Source: Girardinichthys multiradiatus
Taxonomy: Eukaryota > Chordata > Actinopteri > Cyprinodontiformes > Goodeidae
Direction: 5' to 3'
Assembly (NCBI RefSeq): GCF_021462225.1
Contig: NC_061805.1
Location: 29,591,958 to 29,655,957, forward strand
DNA: 64,000 nucleotides
The first letter of the stretch is position 1. Each line of letters begins with the position of its first letter. Under the pieces are notes generated by a model that did no database searches, was not told the origin of the DNA, and worked only from the letters and a program-made list of their open reading frames with translations. The position numbers and the translations under genes are program-made. This document shows, in pieces, positions 39,401 to 47,811 of the stretch.

Positions 39401-39644
39401 TCCGGGGATCGGGCCGTTGAGGTCTCCACCTTCGTCCGCCACCCAATCCTCTTTGCACCGGTCCCTCACGGTTCCCCCTGCAGGTGGTGGGCCCACTGGG
39501 GGATGGCCTCGCATCTCTCGTTCGGGCTTGGCCCGGCCGGGTCCCGCGAGGAGCAACCCGGCCACCAGGCGCTCTCCGACGAGTCCCGACCCCAGGCCTG
39601 GCTCCAGGGTGGGACCCTGGCTCCGCCGTACCGGGCGACGTCAC
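36405..39644 (-). pseudogene. LINE endonuclease/reverse transcriptase ORF, C-terminally frameshifted
   Basis: 1079 codons open from a GTG at 39644. The first in-frame ATG is at 39401-39399 (residue 82, just before [13 protein letters not shown]), so the first 81 residues, rich in P, R and G, may not be translated. Apurinic-type endonuclease spans about 86-325: GTWN at 88-91, LGDFNAHVG around 221-229, STDHH at 316-320. Reverse transcriptase spans about 555-860: [15 protein letters not shown] near 563, [10 protein letters not shown] near 656, DLEKAFDCV at 692-700, [10 protein letters not shown] at 748-757 and the catalytic FADD at 789-792. Around residue 994 (about 36660) the copy has CCCTTCCGGG where the 15564 copy has CCCACCGGG. 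This extra base shifts the frame. The normal C-terminus ([16 protein letters not shown] to PRPGPG, stop at 36491-36493) is then read in another frame, while this ORF runs out of the element to 36405. All catalytic motifs lie upstream of the break. Confidence 0.92.
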
Positions 39645-39828
39645 CGTGCCTCGATATTGTGTTCTTCATGAGGGGTTCTTGAACCTTTCTTTGTCTGACC
39701 CATCATCTAGAACCTGTTTGCCATGGGAGACCCTACCAGGGGCATTTAGGCCCCAGACAACATAGCCTCTAGGATCATTTGAGCACTCAAACCCCTCCAC
39801 CACGTTAAGGTGACGGTTCAAGGAGGGG
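36469..39828 (-). mobile_element. APE-type LINE, near complete coding region, 12-bp target duplication
   Basis: A 3360-bp insertion flanked by exact TTATTTAAAGGT copies (36457-36468 and 39829-39840). The 3' end lies at the low coordinate and has a GAAC-type tandem tail (36469-36480) joined to GTCGTCTTCCGC. The 5' end starts AACCCCTCCTTGAACCG on the minus strand. It encodes endonuclease and reverse transcriptase. Three truncated relatives lie at 15564, 21339 and 22953. The clade is uncertain; the C-terminal region ([10 protein letters not shown]...FLRRVAG...LRWLGH) is organised as in RTE-like elements. The sharp duplication and long ORF make it the youngest layer of the nest. Confidence 0.93.
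39466..39669 (-). CDS. short ORF in the LINE 5' region, overlapping the main ORF
   Basis: A 67-codon ORF (begins [16 protein letters not shown]) in a different frame from the main LINE ORF, overlapping its 5' part. Its ATG overlaps the stop of another open frame that enters from the element's 5' end (peptide ...[11 protein letters not shown]) as ATGA at 39669-39666. The ATGA stop-restart overlap is a known arrangement for re-initiation in some LINEs, but I cannot tell whether either peptide is made. The upstream frame extends past the element boundary at 39828 into flanking DNA, so its start is not the element's own and the element may be 5'-truncated. Confidence 0.35.
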   Translation of the reverse strand: MKNTISRHGDVARYGGARVPPWSQAWGRDSSESAWWPGCSSRDPAGPSPNERCEAIPQWAHHLQGEP

Positions 39829-40840
39829 TTATTTAAAGGTAACAGGCTATAACAACAATGACATCCCGTTTGCCGATAATCAGCACCAGATTCCACAAAA
39901 ACAGCGGCAACCGCATTGGCAAGCTTTTACAGCCGGTCTGCCACCTTCTGGCATCCTCGCGGAATCCCCTGCCACCCTGCGGCAGGCTGTGGCAGTTCCG
40001 GTGGCAGCTTCAGTGGCAGGCTGTGGCGGAACTACCCGTTCTGCCTGCCACTGCCACAAACTGAGCTTGGCCCTGCTGCAATTCAATCAATTTCTCGGCA
40101 CGTTTGCCATGTAATGCAATGTAGACGTGCACAGCGCACCCTACCGAACAAGATGGGTAGCTCGGTCAGCATTGGAAATGCTTTTTCATTTTCAAATTTT
40201 ACATTTCAAATTGAATTTTGGTATCTATTTGCTGGGGTACATTTTGAAAAATAAATCTCAAATGTCTTTTTGTTTTTCATTTTAATTAAGTGAAAGAATG
40301 AGCAGTCTTGAAGAAGAAAATTAAAATGCAAATAGGATTATTGATTACTAATTTCATTTATAAGTCAAACAATGCAGCCACATTCTTAAAATGAAAAAGC
40401 ATTTCTGAAAATGCTTTTTCTTTTCAAATATGGTAACGATTTGCTTCCATAGGGAAGCAGAGAGAGCAGGTGAACCAGATAGGGACAAATGAGGACATGG
40501 AGGAGCTAGACGAAGAACAAAACTGTAAACACACCCAGGGATCAGAACACAGGGGGAACAGATCTATAATTAATAATATTAATACAAACACAGTCAACAG
40601 AAGAGAACCTAGGAAACAGAAATCAGAAACAAGGACTTAAGGACTAACCAAACAGTAACAGAAAAAACACCTGACTAAACGTAACTAATTACAGAATCAA
40701 AACCACATACAATAAACTGAACATAACCTAAAAAATAAGACACCAGAACGGGAACTCAAAGACTAATCATACTGGACAGCAACCACCTAACTAAAACGTA
40801 AACAAATGCAGAACCAAGAGACACACTGTGAAAGGTAGTG

Positions 40841-41740
40841 CATATTTGTGAAGTGGAAGAAAATTGATAAAGGTTTTTAAATTCTTTTTTTGCAAAGAAA
40901 AATCAGAAAGTCATTTAATTAAAATCCCATGCAACCAACTGCCCTCAGTCACCCAATTTGAAAACAGAGCCTGTTTGTACTTTAATGCTCAACACAAAGT
41001 AAGCTTTTCTGTGAAAAAGTATGAAACAACAGTAAACCTACAGAGACAATGCCATCCATCTAAACCCTACATGTACAACTATTAGTTGTACATTTCACAA
41101 ATCAGTTGTCTGTGAATGTGTTGCAAGCCAAAAGAAATCCTATTTGCAGTATGAGCCAGGCAACAAAGGGGCATGGCAAACACATGGAAGAAGGTGTCTC
41201 AGTTAGAGGAGACCAAACATTTACTTTTTGGTCTATACACAAAATGCTATGCATGTTAGAAAACCTACACCATTAAAATACCCTCCCCTCTGTGAAGCAT
41301 GGTAGCAGCACCATGTTGTGGGGATGCTATACTTCAGCTAGTCAGAGTTAATAAGATGTTGGAAAAAGCTAAATATAGGACAATCCCAGAAGAAAACCTG
41401 CTAGAGGCTGAAAAAACTTTGGACTGGGGTTAATCTGGTGTTAATCTTCATCTCAGGACTCTAAACACACAGCAATATCTATAATAAGATGAATTACTAT
41501 CAAAGCATATTCAAGTGGTACAATGATCCAGTGAAATTCCAGATCTAAATCCAATTAGGAACATGTGGCAAGACTTGAAAATTTATGTTCATTCAATCCA
41601 ACTAAGTTTAAGGTTTTTTGCAAAGAAGAATGGTCAAATGTTTCTGTTGCTATAAGTGCAAAACTGGTATAGACATACCCCAAAAGGTACTCCTATAATT
41701 TTAACCTTTTCTTCAGACTTGGCTAGAAAATAGGTTTACT
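40841..41740 (+). mobile_element. Tc1-like fossil, right part (transposase remnant)
   Basis: Continuation of the copy that starts at 35247. It carries recognisable but decayed Tc1 transposase text: GTGAAGCATGGTAGCAGC (about 41293), AGATCTAAATCCAATTAG (about 41545) around the catalytic Glu region, ATGTGGCAAGACTTGAAAAT, and TTGCAAAGAAGAATGG. Many stops and indels break the frame. No right terminal repeat was recognised, so the end is approximate. It belongs to the same family as the fragment at 61908. Confidence 0.65.
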
Positions 41741-43818
41741 ATGTCACACTTGCAATAAAGCCCACATATTGAATTTTATTGCAACCATGTGCAGTTACTT
41801 AATTCTCAAGACCACATGGGTTACATGTAATTACACTTCCTTATCAGGCGTATCAAACTAATTATGTCAGAGAACATATGGTCATAAATGCAAGATAGGA
41901 TGCTTTCAGATCTCCCTCCCTGAAAGGTAGTTACTTCCCTTCTGCCATTGTAAGAGGAATAAAATGCCAGATAAGCCAAGCATGGAAAGTTGCAAAGAGT
42001 TAAAATTTTCCTTTATTTAAAGTGGAATTTTGTGTTCACAGTGTGATTACAAGAGGCTGATAACAATAAGCTAATGCATTTTTATCTTTGGGGTTCCTTT
42101 GACCTGAATCGTCCCTGCTAATAACATAATTGCAGAACCTCCATTGTGCTCTGCAAAATAAATACTTAAATCACTCTGGTTGAACCAAAAGCAGCTCATG
42201 CACAATTACACACAATGATGGTTACAATTTTAAATAGGACAATGTACTTAAAAAGGTGAATGTTCTTTGACAAAACAGTTCAGTTTCACATAAGATACAT
42301 GACATTTATGTAATAATGCATAGACACCTCAAATCACATTTATCCTCCTACATGTGGCTGCAGGTTAAAATCTGTGTTCCTACAGGTCATGAATTCAATC
42401 TCAGCTATTATTAAAGTTAATTTTCTTATGACCCCACAAAACAAAGACACAGAAGCGAAGCTGACTGTAATTTAACTACCTTAGAAAACTTGCCATGTAA
42501 AAAAAAATTGGTTTATTAAAAGGATATAAATTGTCTCTATGTAACATAAGGTTGATAACTCCCCTCTCTTGTGTTTGACCAAAAGGAACCATGCCTCTTC
42601 ATGTTTCACCACAGACTAATAGGGGTGCTGGATGCAAACGTACATAATTGGCCTCAGTGCAATCAACGGCAATTACCCAACACCGTAATTGGTTTCAGTG
42701 TGTTTAACAACACAGCCCATCATTACAGTTCAAGCAGGCACCAGCACGCCTGCGACAGTGCTTATCGTAGCACTTTATCATATAGAATGGTAACAGCTTG
42801 GAGTGTGATGACAGAAAAGAAAAGATGTAAGTAACGAACCTAATGCACTGCTTTGTATAAAAAGAGGAAAAGTTGGATTTGTAGAGCAATTATGTTTTTT
42901 CTATCATACAAGTTTAACTGATGAACCAACGGCTAAACTAATTTTCAAGAATGAAAAAGCAGAAGCTAAATGTCTGTGTTTAATCACATCAAAAATCTTG
43001 TAAATGGCTCTTTTAAAAAAGGTGTTAAACACTAGTTACTGTCAAAAGTTGTGACTTAGCAATTTTGAATTTCCCCCACTGAAGGATGATATGTTTTTGA
43101 CCATATGCAAGGTAGCATAGGGAGGAGGTGCACAACAGTCCAACTAGCTGAAAAATGCATCGTTAAACCAGCTGCAAATGTACATCTGCAAACCATCTCA
43201 ACATGTATGAGTTCTGAATGTGTATGGCTCTGAAGCACGTTGCTGTGATGCTTCTTGACCTCAAAGTAATGCACAAAATCACCATGATATTTATAAAAAA
43301 AAAAACTTGTTGTGTTGTTTCTAGATAAGATTTTGAAATCATATGCAGACACCTTGAAGGCACTGTGAATGGAAGGTTAACAATTGGCTCATACAGGTGA
43401 TTGGAAGGTCAAATGATGAAAATACCATCCTTTTTACTAATTCTCCATCAAAAAACTTGCATCATATTCTTTTCTTTTATAAGTTACAGACCTTGGAAAA
43501 CAAAATCAGAATTGGTCAAATAGGTAAAAAGTTCTTCCCAAGAATGCTGTGCTTGCTTTTGAGACTTACTTTTAATCTGTAGCTATATTTACTGTGCACT
43601 TTTCTGATATTGCCTCATGTAAGAGTGCTTGCTCTTTTTTTGCCATAGTTCTTTTGTGGTATATGGTATAGATTTTTTTAATCTCCATTTTATGCTGACT
43701 AATGGCCAGGTCCTTGTAAATGTGAATTGGTTTATTAAAATAAATAAAATGATCAAATCGAAATCAGTATTGGCCAGGAACAACCTTATCAGTGCATCTT
43801 TGTTGCTACTATAATATT
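41741..43818. other. unassigned stretch; possible conserved non-coding segment near 42.57-42.83 kb
   Basis: No ORF of coding character. The part 42571-42830 is of balanced complexity and contains several homeodomain-type ATTA/TAAT and AATTGGCC-like sites (CAACGGCAATTACCC, CACCGTAATTGG). It looks more like a regulatory element than decayed repeat, but this is an impression only. Confidence 0.35.
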
Positions 43819-43820
43819 TA

Positions 43821-45090
43821 CAGGGGTTGGACAATGAAACTGAAACACCTGTCATTTTAGTGTGGGAGGTTTCATGGCTAAATTGGGCCAACCTGGTAGC
43901 CAGTCTTCATTGATTGCACATTGCACCAGTAAGAGCAGAGTGTGAAGGTTCAATTAGCAGGGTAAGAGCACAGTTTTGCTCAGAATATTGAAATGTACAC
44001 AACATTATGGGTGACATACCAGAGTTCAAAAGAGGACAAATTGTTGGTGCACGTCTTGCTGGCACATCTGTGACCAAGACAGCAAGTCTTTGTGATGTAT
44101 CAAGAGCCACGGTATCCAGGGTAATGTCAGCATACCACCAAGAAGGACGAACCACATCCAACAGGATTAACTGTGGGCGCAAGAGGAAGCTGTCTGAAAG
44201 GGATGTTCGGGTGCTAACCTGGATTGTATCCAAAAAACATAAAACCACGGCTGCCCAAATCAAAGCAGAATTAAATGTGCACCTCAACTCTCCTGTTTCC
44301 ACCAGAACTGTCCGTCGGGAGCTCCACAGGGTCAATATACACGGCCGGGCTGCTATAGCCAAACCTTTGGTCACTCATGCCAATGCCAAACGTCGGTTTC
44401 AATGGTGCAAGGAGCTCAAATCTTGGGCTGTGGACAATGTAAAACATGTATTGTTCTCTGATGAGTCCACCTTTACTGTTTTCCCCACATCCGGGAGAGT
44501 TTCGGTGTGGAGAAGCCCCAAAGAAGCGTACCACCCAGACTGTTGCATGCCCAGAGTGAAGCATGGGGGTGGATCAGTGATGGTTTGGGCTGCCATATCA
44601 TGGCATTCTCTTGGCCCAATACTTGTGCTAGATGGACGCGTCACTGCCAAGGACTACCAAACCATTCTTGAGGACCATGTGCATCCAATGGTTCAAACAT
44701 TGTATCCTGAAGGTTGTGCCGTGTATCAGGATGACAATGCACCAATACACACAGCAAGACTGGTGAAAGATTGGTTTGATGAACATGAAAGTGAAGTTGA
44801 ACATCTCCCATGGCCTGCACAGTCACCAGATCTAAATATTATTGAGCCACTTTGGGGTGTTTTGGAGGAGCAAGTCAGGAAACGTTTTCCTCCACCAGTA
44901 TCACGTAGTGACCTGGCCACTATCCTGCAAGAAGAATAGCTTAAAATCCCTCTGACCACTGTGTAGGACTTGTATATATCATTCCCAAGACGAATTGACG
45001 CTGTATTGGCTGCAAAAGGAGGCCCTACATCATACTAATAAATTATTGTGGTCTAAAACCAGGTGTTTCAGTTTCATTGTCCAACCCCTG
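43821..45090 (+). mobile_element. Tc1/mariner DD36E (Incomer-like) element, copy B, structurally complete
   Basis: 1270 bp between TA dinucleotides (43819-43820 and 45091-45092). Terminal repeats 43821-43850 and 45061-45090 are perfect 30-bp inverted copies beginning CAGGGGTTGG. One transposase ORF occupies most of it. The spacing of 36 residues between the second catalytic Asp and the Glu, the element length and the short ends fit the DD36E/Incomer group of Tc1/mariner. Both ends are intact, so it could still be mobilised in trans, although its own transposase is truncated by nonsense mutations. Confidence 0.95.
44007..44939 (+). pseudogene. Tc1/mariner transposase, copy B, two nonsense mutations
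   Basis: 310 residues from ATG at 44007 to a TAG at 44937. The N-terminal half carries helix-turn-helix DNA-binding segments (about residues 7-45 and 65-110) with a GRKRK basic motif at 57-61. Catalytic triad: D152 in FSDES, D243 in QDDNAP and E280 in LNIIEPLW, all present. The TAG replaces the TGG (Trp) seen in copy A. A second TAG follows eight codons later where copy A has CAG. The unbroken frame would end at a TAA near 45036, giving about 343 residues, the usual size for this group. The missing 33 residues lie after the catalytic core, so partial activity cannot be judged from sequence. Confidence 0.93.
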
Positions 45091-45092
45091 TA

Positions 45093-47011
45093 TATATATG
45101 TTCGAACATGTCTTTCTTTTCTGCAGGCACCATTTTTTTTTTACCTTGGACTGACTGTGGGGCAGCCTGTATTGCCCTGGGATATCTAGCTGCCCTTAAA
45201 TATTATATTATGAAAAATTTAGTAATACCAAATAGTCCCATACGGTAACTGTGCAACACATATGCAATTCATAGATTTGAGTTTTTGCTAAGTAAATCAG
45301 ACAAAGTTGGTTGAGACTTTTCATTAGATTGCATCATTCAAGTTTGTTGTTCCTCTGAGTCTGGCTGTTTCCTTTTTATTTTGTTTTTTATATCTCTACC
45401 TTTGCATTTCTGTTGCAGTTTGTATGATTTCCATTTTTCAGCTCTATCTTTTCCTGGTCCTCTCTTTTTTTACTACTTTTGTTTGACACAACTAATGTCA
45501 TAACTTATTTCTGGTCTCCTGTCAACAAAACAAGCTTATAGGCTTCCTTTACAGTAGCTGTGTATAAGGACATGATTTATTTATAGCTTTTTTTGCCTAC
45601 TACACACACAAAGATGCTGTTGTTAAATACAAGGGTATAAAGGAAGCGTTTGGGTGATACTTATGGAGTTGTAAAAAATGGCATGTCTTCACTCCCCTGA
45701 AAAAGCCCTCTATTTCAGATTTATAGCATGTCTCTTCCTTTAACTATTCACTCCACATTCCCTCTTCAGCCTCTAGTTTGAAAGCATGATTATGTGTGAA
45801 TATTGGTCCACTTATTATTCTGCAAAGTCATGTTCACATCGCCTCTACTTGTGCTTTGTGGCATGCTGTCTGTAACAATCTTTATGTGACTGGAAGCCCT
45901 AACTAGAAATTAAACTGTCAGACTGTTTCGAAAGTTCAAAACAGGAGAAATAAGATAAAAGGCTGACACAACAACAAAAGAAAAAAGAAAAACGGACCAA
46001 TCATTCACTCCCAATTCACATCCAAACTAAATATTGAGGTAATCAGACATAATGTGTAATTAACTTCTTTCTATCACAAAAGAAAAAACTTTTCAACAAT
46101 ATTCAGCCTTTTCCGACAAAATCTTTCATTGAACGTTCCACCTTGAATAAAGGCTGGAATAAAGATATTTGTTTTAAGCTTCTGCTCTTTCTTCTCTAAT
46201 TGTAAAGTGGTTTGGATGATCTTTGATGTTTGTCTCTAAGAGAATTTGCAAAAGCCTCAAACCACTTGACTAATCTACGTATCCAACTGAGCAGCTTTTA
46301 GATGAATCATGAAAAAAACCTTTTAATCAATAATAAATTAGATTATAAAAATAAATGCTTTGTTAGTGGTAAAGTAGTTAAGTCTTGCTTTTTATTCTCT
46401 GTGTTACTACACAGTAAAAATATTAGTACTAAAATGTGAAATTATTTTTAATACACCTGAGCTGAAAAACCATGTGGAAAACCTATAGTCCTCAGAATTA
46501 TAGACTTTATTCTTTTGAAAATATCAATATGTTTTATTGGACTGAACTTCAACTTCAAATGCACAAAACAGTGCCAACACTTGACATCACCTTCAAACAC
46601 ATAGATCATAATGAAGTTTTGACACCATCTGTGCTCATGTCAGTGAACATCTCAGGAGTGATGCAAAGCACTGCAAGACATAAAGGCAGAATCCCCCCTA
46701 AGTTATATTCACGCTGAAAAATAAAATATTTGATGTACGTTAAAACCCAAAACAAGAAAAAGACATGTTACATTTTCCAATGGCAAGGTAGGATTCAGTT
46801 TTGAAAAAAAAACAACTCTGACGCTTTTTTCGCTTGTCCTTTTGTTCTTTTATTCACTCCTTTTCTGTTTGTTCTGCTGAACACAGTATCCTCCATTGTT
46901 GTTCATACTGCATCTGTATTCCCAAGTTGCTGCTCCCATTCACTAAAACTTGTTTCATTTGTGTTTCTCATTTTATTGTTGTCTCAGTCATACAGGGCCA
47001 AATGCTAAAGC

Positions 47012-47013
<2 letters not shown>
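45093..47013. other. unassigned stretch
   Basis: AT-rich, no recognisable exon, RNA gene or bounded repeat. Confidence 0.45.

Positions 47014-47044
<31 letters not shown>
47014..47044. repeat. (TA)n microsatellite
   Basis: TA run of about 15 units adjoining the left edge of an antisense Tc1-like fossil. Confidence 0.95.
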
Positions 47045-47045
<1 letters not shown>

Positions 47046-47059
47046 GAAAAATGACTAAA

Positions 47060-47810
47060 AACACTTGGTGGTCCTGTGTTGGATCATTTTTAGCCTCAGA
47101 TTCAACAGGATGTTAGAAAGATTCCTCTGAGATTTTGGTCCATATTCACATCATAGCATCAGACAGGTTCAGCAGATTTGCACATCCTAAAGGTGGTCTA
47201 TTGGATCAAGATCTAGAAACTGCTATATTTAAGAAACCAGTTTGAGGTGGTAGGCAACAATATTGAGATACGCTGGGGGACTAAAAGCCCAAAGTGTGCC
47301 AAGAAAATATTCCCTACACCATTACATGACCACCGCCAACCTGCACCAGAGATATAGTAAGTAAGGAAAATGTTATTTATTTAGCAACTTTCAAGACATA
47401 AAAATTACAGAGTGCTTCTTAAAAGGCTGATACAACAACCCACCAGTCACAAAACCATAACATCTGAATGTTGCTAATGAAACTGAGAATCATTACAGCA
47501 AGCAATGTTTTTCCAATATTTTATTGTCTGATATAAAGTAGGTGAGCCTGTGGGAATTGTGGTCTCAGTGTCTTAGTCTTAGCTGTAAGGAATGTCTCCA
47601 AGCGTGGTCTTCTGCTGTTGTAGCCCATCTGCTTCAAGATGTTGTGCATTCAGAGATTGTATTCCAGATACCTTGGCTTTAACAAGCACTTATTTGAGCT
47701 ACTTTTGACTTTCTTTCATCTTGAGCCAGACAACCTGTTCTCTTGTTGCAACTGAACAGCCAACTGAGCAGTACCTAAAGGTGTACCCAATAAAGTTGTC
47801 AATGAGTATA
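47060..47810 (-). mobile_element. Tc1-like fossil of a different family, minus strand
   Basis: On the minus strand the order is: terminal repeat (from 47810, read outward as AAGGTGTACCCAATAAAG... on the plus strand), N-terminal transposase text (CTACAACAGCAGAAGACCAC region, about 47610), the GGCGGTGGTCATGTAATGG and TTTTCTTGGCACACTTTGGG block (about 47340-47290), then the C-terminal text (GATCTTGATCCAATAGACC, about 47208; ATATGGACCAAAATC, about 47145). This is a well-known Tc1-like element of fish and other vertebrates, with many stops. The left terminal repeat is gone next to the (TA)n tract. A foreign-looking piece sits at about 47353-47425. Confidence 0.8.
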
Positions 47811-47811
47811 C

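Larger units (their letters stand above)
35678..40451. mobile_element. DNA transposon with ~270-bp terminal inverted repeats, host of the LINE
   Basis: The left end from 35678 (TATGGAAGCAAATTGTTACC) and the right end up to 40451 are inverted repeats for about 260-285 bp (35678-35937 against about 40165-40451) with scattered differences. Within the left side the TIR segment is partly duplicated in tandem (35930-36010 repeats 35701-35800). Without the LINE the element is about 1.4 kb and has no ORF of its own, so it is non-autonomous. The target duplication is not clear: flanks are CATGGAAA and GGGAAGCA. Its end resembles that of the foldback element at 57887. Confidence 0.8.
35342..40831 (-). 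mobile_element. TCACA-type element, split by later insertions, with 9-bp target duplication
   Basis: Inserted into the Tc1 fossil with the duplication AAGGTAGTG (35333-35341 and 40832-40840). Its own sequence is the two outer pieces 35342-35677 and 40452-40831. Read on the minus strand it begins TCACAGTGTG, is pyrimidine-rich, has a GTATTTAAG box, and ends ...CAACATTATGA. The TCACA start and 9-bp duplication match the intact relative at 28048-28657. No coding capacity is seen. It was interrupted at 35677/40452 by the long-inverted-repeat element. Confidence 0.7.

Noticed and set aside
43907..44374. 155-codon minus-strand ORF in the Tc1/mariner element
   Set aside because: Antisense shadow of the transposase; no independent features.
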